41,045 nucleotides of DNA from an uncultured Oscillospiraceae bacterium (GTDB lineage: Bacteria > Bacillota > Clostridia > Oscillospirales > Ruminococcaceae): contig UQBC01000025.1 of the NCBI GenBank assembly GCA_900539195.1, positions 1-41,045 of the forward strand, read 5' to 3'. Position numbers and translations under genes: made by a program. How positions within the stretch are numbered: the stretch's first letter is position 1; the number at the start of each line of letters is the position of its first letter. Under the pieces are notes generated by a model. The model had not been told where the DNA came from. It did not search any database and was given only the letters and a program-made list of their open reading frames with translations. Below, in pieces: positions 15,841 to 24,073 of this stretch.

Positions 15841-17136
15841 TCAGCGCTTAACGTTGAATGCACCCATACCGGGATAAACTGCGCTGTCACCGAGCTCTTC
15901 TTCAATTCTTAAGAGCTGGTTGTACTTTGCCACACGTTCGCTTCTGCTGGGAGCGCCTGTCTTTATCTGGCAGGTATTCAGCGCTACAGCAAGGTCTGCG
16001 ATAGTTGTATCTGCGGTTTCGCCCGAACGGTGAGAAGAAATTGCGGTATAGCCTGCCTTGTGAGCCATTTTGATAGCTTCAAGAGTTTCGGAAACAGAGC
16101 CGATCTGATTGAGCTTTATAAGAATCGAGTTACCGCAACCGAGCAAGATACCCTTTGAAAGCCTTTCGGTATTTGTTACGAACAGGTCGTCGCCGACAAG
16201 CTGTACCTTATCGCCGAGTTCTGCGGTGAGTTTCTGCCAGCCCTCCCAGTCTTCTTCGTCAAGTGCGTCTTCTATTGAGATGATCGGGTACTTTTCAACA
16301 AGGCTCTTCCAGTGTGCTATAAGCTGTTCTGATGTAAACTTCTGACCGCATTTAGGCAGGATATATTCGCCTTTCTTTTCACCCTTCCATTCACTTGAAG
16401 CAGCATCCATAGCAATCATAAAGTCCTTGCCGGGCTCATAGCCTGCATTCTTTATGGCGTTCAGAATGTACTGAATGGCTTCTTCATCGCTTGCAAGGTC
16501 GGGAGCAAATCCACCCTCGTCGCCTACAGATGTAGCAAGTCCGTTTGCCTTTAGCAGAGCGGCAAGTGAGTGGAATACTTCTGCACACTGTCTTAATGCT
16601 TCTTTAAATGAAGAAGCGCCTACAGGCATTATCATAAATTCCTGTACGTCAACCGTATTTGCCGCATGAGCGCCGCCATTCAATATATTCATCATGGGAA
16701 CGGGAAGCCTGTTAGCGCTTACACCGCCTAAAAATCTGTAAAGCGGGATTTCGAGTGACGCAGCTGCTGCTCTTGCCGCCGCAATAGATACTGCAAGAAT
16801 AGCGTTTGCACCGAGCTTAGACTTGTCCTTTGTACCGTCGGCATCGATCATTGCCTTGTCTACCGCATAAGTATCGCAGGCATCTATTCCGGCAATAGCG
16901 TCGTTTATTACAGTGTTGATGTTTTCTACAGCCTTTGTTACGCCCTTGCCGCCGTATCTTGACTTATTGCCGTCACGCAGCTCGAGTGCTTCAAATTCGC
17001 CTGTTGATGCACCGCTGGGAGCGGTGCCTCTTGCAACTGTGCCGTCTGCAAGATAAATTTCAGCTTCTACTGTAGGATTTCCTCTTGAGTCGAGAATTTC
17101 TCTTCCGACCACCTTTTCAATTACTGTATAGGTCAT
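15841..17136 (-). CDS. eno: Enolase (phosphopyruvate hydratase)
   Basis: The enzyme converts 2-phosphoglycerate to phosphoenolpyruvate in glycolysis and is cytoplasmic. The 431-aa product is full length. It has the N-terminal signature REILDSRGNPTVEAEI, the flexible loop GAPSGASTGEFEALELRDG-like stretch (here APSGASTGEFEALELRD), the metal ligands in ISIEDALDEEDW and LVGDDLFVTN, the catalytic lysine in ILIKLNQIGS, and SHRSGETADTTIADLAVA. The ATG at 17136 follows ACGGAGGCAATTAC. It is transcribed alone from a strong promoter framed by two palindromes, which suggests dedicated control. Confidence 0.98.
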   Translation of the reverse strand: MTYTVIEKVVGREILDSRGNPTVEAEIYLADGTVARGTAPSGASTGEFEALELRDGNKSRYGGKGVTKAVENINTVINDAIAGIDACDTYAVDKAMIDADGTKDKSKLGANAILAVSIAAARAAAASLEIPLYRFLGGVSANRLPVPMMNILNGGAHAANTVDVQEFMIMPVGASSFKEALRQCAEVFHSLAALLKANGLATSVGDEGGFAPDLASDEEAIQYILNAIKNAGYEPGKDFMIAMDAASSEWKGEKKGEYILPKCGQKFTSEQLIAHWKSLVEKYPIISIEDALDEEDWEGWQKLTAELGDKVQLVGDDLFVTNTERLSKGILLGCGNSILIKLNQIGSVSETLEAIKMAHKAGYTAISSHRSGETADTTIADLAVALNTCQIKTGAPSRSERVAKYNQLLRIEEELGDSAVYPGMGAFNVKR

Positions 17137-17213
17137 GTAATTGCCTCCGTTTGTTCTGTTAAATATATTATTGTATTTTTTGCCGCAATAATTCGGCTTA
17201 TGAGGTGAAATGT

Positions 17214-17231
17214 GGTTAGTATCGACTAACC
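17214..17231. promoter_or_regulatory. Palindromic operator candidate downstream of the eno promoter
   Basis: GGTTAG-TATCGA-CTAACC is an 18-bp inverted repeat at about +1 to +18 of the predicted eno transcript. It shares half-site and spacing with the palindrome at 17284-17301. Confidence 0.65.
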
Positions 17232-17238
17232 AAGTAGA

Positions 17239-17267
17239 ATTATATCATAACGCTTTGCATTAGTCAA
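17239..17267 (-). promoter_or_regulatory. Sigma-A promoter of eno
   Basis: On the minus strand TTGACT (17267-17262) and TATAAT (17244-17239) are separated by 17 bp. The predicted start is near 17232, giving a leader of about 95 nt. Confidence 0.85.
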
Positions 17268-17283
17268 TAGGTTTTGAGAAAAA

Positions 17284-17301
17284 AGTTAGAAATAACTAAC
17301 T
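17284..17301. promoter_or_regulatory. Palindromic operator candidate upstream of the eno promoter
   Basis: AGTTAG-AAATAA-CTAACT is an 18-bp inverted repeat that starts 17 bp upstream of the eno -35 box. It has the same GTTAG/CTAAC half-sites and 6-bp spacer as 17214-17231, with centres 70 bp apart. Confidence 0.65.
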
Positions 17302-17313
17302 CAGCAATAATTA

Positions 17314-17342
17314 TAAGCCCCTCCGTATAAAGGAGGGGCTTA
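17314..17342 (-). terminator. Terminator of the alaS-to-DHHW operon
   Basis: A perfect 11-bp stem (TAAGCCCCTCC / GGAGGGGCTTA) with a 7-nt loop starts 4 bases after the stop at 17346 and leads into an AT-rich stretch on the minus strand. Confidence 0.8.
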
Positions 17343-17345
17343 GGA

Positions 17346-18530
17346 CTATTTGATTATAAAGTCAAGCTTCTTGACGTTTGTATCCTGCGAGAATGTTATG
17401 ACATTATACATAAACAGTACGTTTTCATAATCTTTCAGGCTTACGCCGATGCTTGAAAGGTCGCCGTTTATATATCTCAGGTCAAGTACAGTTATATGGC
17501 TGTAATTCTTGGTAAGGAACGGTATGAGGGAGTGCGCATAGCTGTCCTTGATGATAAGCAGACTGCCCTTATCGTTTTCCTGAGGAATTTCGCTGTTGAT
17601 ATCTATCCTCGGTACATTCTGTCCGAGGAACGTGGAATACTTATCTTTAACATCGAGAAATTCACGGAAATAAAGACTGCTGTATGTGCTGTCGGGTTTG
17701 GGACCGCTCTTGTAGACAGACACCTTGACCTGCGGCTCATTATTTGCAAGTGTGTAAATATCTATCGTATCCGGCGTAATGCCGTTATCGAGCGTCTTGG
17801 AATAAAGCGTACCCCTGAACTCGTTAGAGGCGTGCTCAATGCTGAACTTGTCTTCACTGTAGGCGGTGAATTTCATAGCCGACGCAGCGGATTTGTATCC
17901 GATATATGCGCCATAGCTGGTCCAGTGGTGGTCGGTACGGTAGTAGATATATTCATTCTTTGCGGCAAGCAGCCCTGAGTATACGTCTATACCTGTTATT
18001 GACGGCAGGCTGTCGTAGCAGTTTTTGATAAACAGCTTCTGGTCAGCCGCTCCGCAGTTTGCGGGGAGCGTGTCGCTGTAAATTTCCTGGGCATTGGGTG
18101 CAAGCATAAAGTACATCTTCATCCTGGGGTACTTTTTGGCAAACTTCTCCATAGCGGCAAGGTTCTTGTTTACACTGTCAACGCTGTAGTCGCTTGTTCT
18201 CCATGACTGCATCATTCTGCCGTCTTCGGTGAATATTCCCTTTATCTCCTTTTTGCCGAGCAATCTGTCGAAATCGTTCATAAGGCTTATCCACTGTTCG
18301 CGCATTACTATTCTGTCAGAAAAGTAGTTTTCAAACTTAGTCATAAACGTTTTGTCGGTTACGGTATCGAAATTGAACTTCGGCATTTTTTCAAGGTAGC
18401 GGTTTTCATTTTCGCTGAACGCATTTTCGGGAAGCTGTGCGCTTGATATTATGGTTGCAACGGGTACTGCTATCGAGATAAGAGCAAACAGCCCGATAAG
18501 CAGGAACTTATAGATATTTTCTTTTTTCAT
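17346..18530 (-). CDS. DHHW-family (AlgJ/AlgX-like) surface polysaccharide acetylation protein
   Basis: The 394-aa protein has a single N-terminal membrane anchor (about residues 9-30) and an extracytoplasmic SGNH-like domain. The signature RTDHHWTSYGAYIGY (D200-H201-H202) is the catalytic Asp-His region of AlgJ/AlgX/PatB-type acetyltransferases. DSYAHSLIPFL near the C-terminus carries the candidate catalytic serine. Partners of this type take acetyl groups passed through the membrane by an MBOAT protein and transfer them to a surface polymer. The MBOAT gene ends 16 bases upstream, so the two act as a unit. The ATG at 18530 follows AAGGAGTAAACAAG. The polymer acetylated is unknown. Confidence 0.9.
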   Translation of the reverse strand: MKKENIYKFLLIGLFALISIAVPVATIISSAQLPENAFSENENRYLEKMPKFNFDTVTDKTFMTKFENYFSDRIVMREQWISLMNDFDRLLGKKEIKGIFTEDGRMMQSWRTSDYSVDSVNKNLAAMEKFAKKYPRMKMYFMLAPNAQEIYSDTLPANCGAADQKLFIKNCYDSLPSITGIDVYSGLLAAKNEYIYYRTDHHWTSYGAYIGYKSAASAMKFTAYSEDKFSIEHASNEFRGTLYSKTLDNGITPDTIDIYTLANNEPQVKVSVYKSGPKPDSTYSSLYFREFLDVKDKYSTFLGQNVPRIDINSEIPQENDKGSLLIIKDSYAHSLIPFLTKNYSHITVLDLRYINGDLSSIGVSLKDYENVLFMYNVITFSQDTNVKKLDFIIK

Positions 18531-18546
18531 CTTGTTTACTCCTTTC

Positions 18547-19989
18547 TCAGAAATTGAAGTACAGGAACGGATTGTATGTCTGGTCGACAAGATAAGCGGC
18601 GCACATAACGAACATTCCCATAAGGGCAACTATTCCGCCGTAGTTTATAACGGGCGGGATTTTCTTTTTTATAAATTCTACTGCAAGTTTCGGCAGGTTG
18701 GTACAGCCGATTATACAGATTATGAATGTTATTCCGTATGTCGCTATCTGATACATTGCGGTACTGTCAATGAACGGTGTTCCGCCTGCACCGAACATAT
18801 TGGCAATATATGCGCCTGCGGTCGGCAGGTCTGCCGTATCAAAAAGCACCCAACCGAGTATTACAAGAAGCATAGTGTAGATGTGACAAAAAACATCGGG
18901 AATTTTCTGAAGCCACTTTCCGAGAAAGAGCTTTTCAAGTATAATCACAACACCGTAGAGCGAGCCCCAGAGTATGAAGTTCCAGCTTGCACCATGCCAC
19001 ACGCCTGTAAGGAACCATGTTATGGCAAGGTTAATGATCGTTCTCGGCATACCCTTGCGGTTGCCGCCAAGCGGAATATAAACGTAGGATCTGAACCATG
19101 ATCCGAGGGTTATATGCCATCTGCGCCAGAATTCCGAAATGCTCCTTGAAAGGTAGGGGTAATCAAAGTTTTCAGGGAAGTGGAATCCCATCATTTTGCC
19201 AAGACCTATAGCCATATCTGAGTATCCCGAGAAGTCAAAGTAAATCTGGAATGTAAATGCGAGTATTCCGAGCCATGAGCTTACTACAGACACCTGTGAA
19301 ATATCGGAGCCCTTGACTGCTGTCCATAATGCGCCGATGCTGTTTGCTATCAGCACTTTCTTTGAAAGACCGATAATGAAACGAACAATGCCATCGTAGA
19401 TAAGGTCTATTGTAATGGTTCTGTCGTCAAGTTCTCTTGCAACATCGTCATATCTTACGATAGGACCTGCAACTATCTGCGGGAACAGTGTAACGAAAGC
19501 CGCAAAGCTGATAGGATTTTTCTGAACCTTTACGTTGCCCATATATAAGTCTATCGTATAGGACATTGACTGGAACGTGAAGAAGCTGATACCGATAGGC
19601 AGCATATTCATAGGCAGAAAATCAATGCCGAAGAAGTTCATATTGTTTATGTCGATTATCTGACTTCCTGCTATTGCGTTGATGTTTTCAGCGATGAATC
19701 CACTGTATTTAAACACGCCGAGAAGTCCGAGATTCATAACAACCGACACAATAAGGCATAGCTTGCGTGGGAGCTTTTTCCCTTCAAAGTGGTTCATTAC
19801 AAGACCCGCAAAATAGTCTATCATTGTTGAGATAAGCATTACTATGACATAAATCGGCTCACCCCACGAGTAGAAGAGAAGTCCGCTCAGCAGGATTATC
19901 AGGTTCTTGCCTTTTTTCGGAGCGATGTAATATATCAACAGCGTTATCGGCAGAAACAGATATATAAATATCGATGTTGAAAATACCAT
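18547..19989 (-). CDS. MBOAT-family O-acyltransferase (AlgI/PatA-like)
   Basis: The 480-aa polytopic membrane protein has about eleven hydrophobic segments. It shows MBOAT signatures PIGISFFTFQSMSYTIDLY, FDFSGYSDMAIGLG, SISEFWRRWHITLGSWFRSY (20 residues) and the catalytic His332 in GVWHGASWNFILWG. Such proteins move acyl groups, usually acetyl, from the cytoplasm across the membrane for transfer to alginate, peptidoglycan or other surface glycans. The following gene codes for its usual DHHW partner. The ATG at 19989 follows GAAAGGTAATTGATTT. It is separated from the Toprim gene by 14 bases within a long operon. Confidence 0.95.
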   Translation of the reverse strand: MVFSTSIFIYLFLPITLLIYYIAPKKGKNLIILLSGLLFYSWGEPIYVIVMLISTMIDYFAGLVMNHFEGKKLPRKLCLIVSVVMNLGLLGVFKYSGFIAENINAIAGSQIIDINNMNFFGIDFLPMNMLPIGISFFTFQSMSYTIDLYMGNVKVQKNPISFAAFVTLFPQIVAGPIVRYDDVARELDDRTITIDLIYDGIVRFIIGLSKKVLIANSIGALWTAVKGSDISQVSVVSSWLGILAFTFQIYFDFSGYSDMAIGLGKMMGFHFPENFDYPYLSRSISEFWRRWHITLGSWFRSYVYIPLGGNRKGMPRTIINLAITWFLTGVWHGASWNFILWGSLYGVVIILEKLFLGKWLQKIPDVFCHIYTMLLVILGWVLFDTADLPTAGAYIANMFGAGGTPFIDSTAMYQIATYGITFIICIIGCTNLPKLAVEFIKKKIPPVINYGGIVALMGMFVMCAAYLVDQTYNPFLYFNF

Positions 19990-20003
19990 AAATCAATTAC
20001 CTT

Positions 20004-20615
20004 TCAGATATCGTTTTTAGTTTTCAGTTTTCTTGCAGTAATTACTGCGTTTTCATATTCTTCTTTTGTGTAAAGCCTGTTTATTACTTCAAGCATAGTA
20101 TTGGCGCTGAGTATCGGCGGTAAACCGAGCGCCAGCAGTACATTTCGTCTTAAATCGGCACTGCCGGGTGCGCCTATCATGCCGTCGTCCATCATATCGG
20201 ACTTTTTAAGAAAGTCGTGCTTTTCGGCTGTGTTGTTTTCGGCTGTCACTCCGGCTTTACCGAGAGCCGCTTTCAATATTTCGCTGTCAAGTCCCTCAAC
20301 GCCGAGATATCCTTCTGCGGACGGAGCAATCTTACGTTTTTCCTTGCCTTTTATCTGAGGTACGAATACATTTGTTATATTTCCGCCTTTACAGCATCCT
20401 TTTATATGATTCCTTATACGCAGTCCCGCACTGTCGCTGTCGGTAAGTATCACTATGCCGCAGGTAGTCGCAAGGGTGCGTATAAGCTCTGTTTTTTCCT
20501 TGTCCTTATAAATGCCGAAGCCGTCTGTTGTAATTATTACGGCGTCTAGCAGGGAGGAGAGCTTGACTTTATCATATTTGCCCTCGACTATCACTGCCTG
20601 ATTCAGTTTTATCAA
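20004..20615 (-). CDS. Toprim/DUF4093 protein, ribonuclease M5-like
   Basis: The 203-aa protein opens with the Toprim glutamate motif AVIVEGKYDKVKL and has the second acidic motif VILTDSDSAGLRIRNHI, which together bind magnesium. A C-terminal DUF4093-type part follows (about 115-203, with DLRRNVLLALGLPPILSANTM, given here as DLRRNVLLALGLP and LSANTM). RNase M5 matures 5S rRNA in Gram-positive bacteria; this Clostridial form is the usual relative, also with GVEGL after the Toprim domain. RNase M5 activity is therefore likely but not certain. The start overlaps the holA stop by four bases, indicating coupled translation. Confidence 0.85.
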   Translation of the reverse strand: MIKLNQAVIVEGKYDKVKLSSLLDAVIITTDGFGIYKDKEKTELIRTLATTCGIVILTDSDSAGLRIRNHIKGCCKGGNITNVFVPQIKGKEKRKIAPSAEGYLGVEGLDSEILKAALGKAGVTAENNTAEKHDFLKKSDMMDDGMIGAPGSADLRRNVLLALGLPPILSANTMLEVINRLYTKEEYENAVITARKLKTKNDI

Positions 20616-21664
20616 TAGTACGCCCTCCTGCTTTTTTCGGGAGATAGCTTTACTATCGTTTCTTCAAGTACAGTTCTGCTGTCTACCGCCGATGTTTTAA
20701 GCATGAGGTCGGCATTGAACAGAATGTCAAGGCAATTTCTTATATGCGCCATATCAAGCCGTGAAACGAGATTCATTGCTTTTGTCACAACGAAGGTACG
20801 GTTTTTCGCATATCCGAAATCCTCGGCAACCTGTGAAGCAGGCTTCCCTGAGCTTTGCGCCGCCTTTGCACGGTAGAAATCAATGTAGCTGGACGAAAGC
20901 GAAGCAAGTATCACAATAGGGTCGATTTTCTGGGAGATAAGGTCGTCAAGTATAAGCAGCGCCTGCTTGCGGTTGCCTTTTGTAAGTTCCGTTGCAAGCG
21001 AATATATACTTGTATCAAGCTGTTTAATTGTCAGCTTGTCTATCATTCCGGCGGTTATCTCACCTGTGCCGACATAACTGCACAGCTTGTCGGTTTCGAC
21101 AGAGCTTAGCGACAGATCGCACAGGGTAAGTTCAGCTATATGCTGAGCGTTCGGTCTGGATATTACACAACCTCGCTTTGCCGCCTTTTTCATGATAAGT
21201 TCTGTTACCCTCGCAGGCGTAAGATGGGTAAACTCGCATACTGCGGCGTTTTTCTGCTTTGAAAGGGCGGTGATAAGCTTTTTGTTCTTGGCTTTTTTCA
21301 GCTGTTCGGTGTTTCCGGTCATGCTGATTATGACAGTACATTCATCCGGAACGTCTTTAAATGCGTTCAGTATCGTTTCAATACCGTTCTCATCAAACTT
21401 TTCCATATCAAGGTCGCTTATCAGGACGGCTTTGCTGTCGGCGAAAAGCGGCATACTTTCTATGCTGTCAACAAGAGTATCTACAGGAAATGTACTGCCG
21501 AGCTTAGTCAGATTGATATCATTTCTGTCCTTGCCGACTGTAGCGTCAAGAAGTCGGTCGGTGTAGGTCTTTACAAGAAAGCGTTCCTCGCCGTAAAGAT
21601 AGTTTACACGGCTGATTTCTCCGCTTTTTATACCTGTGGACAGCTTGTCTTCGTCAAGCTTCAT
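20612..21664 (-). CDS. holA: DNA polymerase III subunit delta
   Basis: The 350-aa product matches HolA in length and layout. It has the N-terminal RVNYLYGEERFLVKTY, the mid-region ADSKAVLISDLD, and the C-terminal collar region with SLATELTKGNRKQALLILDD and QKIDPIVILASLSSSYIDFY. Delta opens the beta sliding clamp in the clamp-loader complex during replication. In Firmicutes it commonly lies just downstream of comEC, as here (14 bases after it). The ATG follows GAAAGGAGCGATAAA, and its stop overlaps the Toprim gene. Confidence 0.92.
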   Translation of the reverse strand: MKLDEDKLSTGIKSGEISRVNYLYGEERFLVKTYTDRLLDATVGKDRNDINLTKLGSTFPVDTLVDSIESMPLFADSKAVLISDLDMEKFDENGIETILNAFKDVPDECTVIISMTGNTEQLKKAKNKKLITALSKQKNAAVCEFTHLTPARVTELIMKKAAKRGCVISRPNAQHIAELTLCDLSLSSVETDKLCSYVGTGEITAGMIDKLTIKQLDTSIYSLATELTKGNRKQALLILDDLISQKIDPIVILASLSSSYIDFYRAKAAQSSGKPASQVAEDFGYAKNRTFVVTKAMNLVSRLDMAHIRNCLDILFNADLMLKTSAVDSRTVLEETIVKLSPEKSRRAYY

Positions 21665-21678
21665 TTTATCGCTCCTTT

Positions 21679-23697
21679 CTATCTGTTATCTGTGCTGACG
21701 GTAATTCCGTCTGCGGTTACGGTTATTTTGCAATCGGTGTAATAAAGTGATATACCGTTTTTGCTTTTCGCATATCTGTTTATGAAAAAGCACGGGGCAG
21801 AGGAAGAAATATATTTGCTTGTGCCCCACAATATATTTGCCGTGTTTTCTTCTATATTTCCGATATCGGAGATATTTATCCGTGTATCAAAGGCGGTGAG
21901 CAGTACAGAATTGTTCTTGCAGCCAAGCGAAAAATATCTGCCGGAAATGCCGTTGTTGTCTTTGCAGAATGATATGGCAGATGAAAACCTGCTTGCTGTG
22001 CCGACAATATCAGCGTCATAATCGTCAAGGCAAAGAACAGTCAGACAAGACGCTGTTCTGTTATTATCAAGTATTTTGTTTCTTATAACGCCAAGCTCTT
22101 TCTTATCGTTTCCGACAAGAACTGCAGCTGTAATATCATCGGAGATTATTACAACCGAGCCGTTTTTTCCGTCGCTGTGAAGCAGTATCTCTACATTTCC
22201 GGAGGGCAGAAGAGGAAGCGTCGAATTGACTGCGGTAAAGAACAGTGCGGCAGTCAGAAAAATTATCGTTATATGTTTTCTGTGCGTCAGGATAACCGCC
22301 GTTACAGCGGCTGTCAGAGCAATAATAAGCGTAATTGTGACAGTAAGTGCATCACAGCTGAAATGCAGAAAAGGAATAGCGGCAAAGAATGAGAATACCG
22401 CTTGCATAATCTTACAGCAGAAATGCGCTATTACGGCTATCGGGGTGATTATTCCGCCGGTCAGCGCATAAATCAGCATTGCGGTAAGACACACTGTGAA
22501 AAGCGGCAGGACTATAACCGATACGAATATACCGGCTACCGAGAATGTGCCGAAATATATTGCAGAAAGCGGTATACCTGCAAGTGCCGCACAAAACGAA
22601 ACGCATAACGTATCACAAAGCTTTTTATTAAGTCGAGGAAATGCAGTAGTCAGCTTACCGGATATTGCCGGAGCGGCGGCACCTGCGCCGAGTGTTGTGA
22701 CAGCCGACAGTATAAGACCTGCGTCTGTGCAGGAAAGCGGGTCGAAAAGCGTTATAAGCAGTACCGCAAGCCCTACCGAGGTCACACAGTCGCTCTTACG
22801 GTAAAAGACCGCACCGATATTTGCTGTGATAATCATTATTCCGCTTCTTACTACCGACGCCGTAAAACCGAAAAATGCCGTAAAGCACAGCGTCAGCACT
22901 ACAGTAAGGATAAAGCGGATACGATATGTTCCTGCAATTCCTGTTATTGATAACAACGCCATAAGAATTGTTATGATAAGCGTCAGGTGCATACCGGATA
23001 CCGCCGTCAGATGAGCTACGCCTGCCGCTTTGATATCATAATAAAGTTCATCGGAAAGCGAGCTTTTGTCACCTGCGAATATGCCAAGCATCAGTGCGCC
23101 GCTGTCATCGGAAAATTCCGTTTTGATTCGGTCTGTCAGGTAATTGCGGTAGTCATCTATGAAAGATAACGGGTAGTCGCCTTTTGTTACAGCAATATCA
23201 CTTTTCAGCGTTGCGCTAAGCGTAATACCGTCTGAGCGGTATCTGTCGGCAGTATTATATGCGGCTGTATTGAAAAGCTTGCTGAATTCAGCGCTGAAGC
23301 GGAGCGTGTCGCCCTTTTCGGCGTGTATATCATCAGAATATAGCAATATGCCGACCTTGCCGTTTTCAGTATTGCTTTCAAGAGTAAAAACAGCGCTGTC
23401 CGTACTTATTGTTCTTTTTGAAGTTACCGTTGCGCTGATATCATATGTGCCGCCCAAAAGAGGATCAGCCGCTTTGTCAAGCTGTAAAGATACAGCAAAA
23501 TATACGGTGATGCCAATTGTACAGCAGAGCAGTACAGCGGTAATATCATATTTCTTTGTCAATAATGCAACAGCAAGAGCGGAGATAACAAGCAATATTA
23601 TCCCACAAATGAGAAAAATTACAAATTTGACAAAAATTGAGGCGAAAATCAGTCCTATCAGATATGATGCTCCAACAGCCGCTAATTTCCGCCTCAC
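21679..23697 (-). CDS. comEC: ComEC/Rec2-family membrane protein with a degenerate metallo-beta-lactamase end
   Basis: The 672-aa protein is the candidate DNA-uptake channel. It has an N-terminal DUF4131 region (to about residue 190), then the Competence domain with about ten helices (about 220-490). The latter holds the motif HLTAVSGMHLTLIITILMAL (20 residues). The C-terminal 150 residues have beta-strand character (NVEILLHSDGKNGSVVIISD, 20 residues) but lack the HxHxDH metal site of the lactamase domain found in full ComEC. It may still be the channel, without nuclease function. The start is GTG (23697), with AAAAGG upstream. It lies in the usual hinT/comEC/holA setting. Confidence 0.88.
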   Translation of the reverse strand: MRRKLAAVGASYLIGLIFASIFVKFVIFLICGIILLVISALAVALLTKKYDITAVLLCCTIGITVYFAVSLQLDKAADPLLGGTYDISATVTSKRTISTDSAVFTLESNTENGKVGILLYSDDIHAEKGDTLRFSAEFSKLFNTAAYNTADRYRSDGITLSATLKSDIAVTKGDYPLSFIDDYRNYLTDRIKTEFSDDSGALMLGIFAGDKSSLSDELYYDIKAAGVAHLTAVSGMHLTLIITILMALLSITGIAGTYRIRFILTVVLTLCFTAFFGFTASVVRSGIMIITANIGAVFYRKSDCVTSVGLAVLLITLFDPLSCTDAGLILSAVTTLGAGAAAPAISGKLTTAFPRLNKKLCDTLCVSFCAALAGIPLSAIYFGTFSVAGIFVSVIVLPLFTVCLTAMLIYALTGGIITPIAVIAHFCCKIMQAVFSFFAAIPFLHFSCDALTVTITLIIALTAAVTAVILTHRKHITIIFLTAALFFTAVNSTLPLLPSGNVEILLHSDGKNGSVVIISDDITAAVLVGNDKKELGVIRNKILDNNRTASCLTVLCLDDYDADIVGTASRFSSAISFCKDNNGISGRYFSLGCKNNSVLLTAFDTRINISDIGNIEENTANILWGTSKYISSSAPCFFINRYAKSKNGISLYYTDCKITVTADGITVSTDNR

Positions 23698-23710
23698 AAT
23701 TATTTACCTT

Positions 23711-24049
23711 TTATGCAAGCTCAACGCTCAGCTTCTTGCCGCCAAGTAAGTGGAAGTGGAGGTGACGTACAGTCTGTCCGCCGTCTTCGCCTACATTGGA
23801 AACAAGTCGCCAGCCGTTATCTAGATTGAATGACTTTGCCAGGTGCTTTGCAACTAGCATAATGTCCTTTACAACATCAACGTTGCTTTCGTTAAGCTCA
23901 TCTGCACCGCCGATATGTTCTTTAGGGATAATAAGAATATGTACGGGCGCCATGGGATTTATATCCTTGAAAGCGACAACCTTGTCGCTTTCGTATACCT
24001 TTTCTGAAGGAATTTCGCCTGAAATAATTTTGCAAAAAATGCAGTCCAT
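23711..24049 (-). CDS. hinT: HIT-family nucleotide-binding protein (HinT-like)
   Basis: The 112-aa protein is a full-length Hint-branch HIT protein. It begins CIFCKIISGEIPSEKVYE and ends with the histidine triad HLHFHLLGG (H96, H98, H100). Members hydrolyse adenosine phosphoramidates and aminoacyl-adenylates. Its place between alaS and comEC fits a housekeeping role. The ATG follows TTTCC-flanked GGAAAAATAAG sequence; the gaps are 24 bases from alaS and 13 to comEC. Confidence 0.93.
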   Translation of the reverse strand: MDCIFCKIISGEIPSEKVYESDKVVAFKDINPMAPVHILIIPKEHIGGADELNESNVDVVKDIMLVAKHLAKSFNLDNGWRLVSNVGEDGGQTVRHLHFHLLGGKKLSVELA

Positions 24050-24073
24050 CTTATTTTTCCTTTCTGGCTCTGA

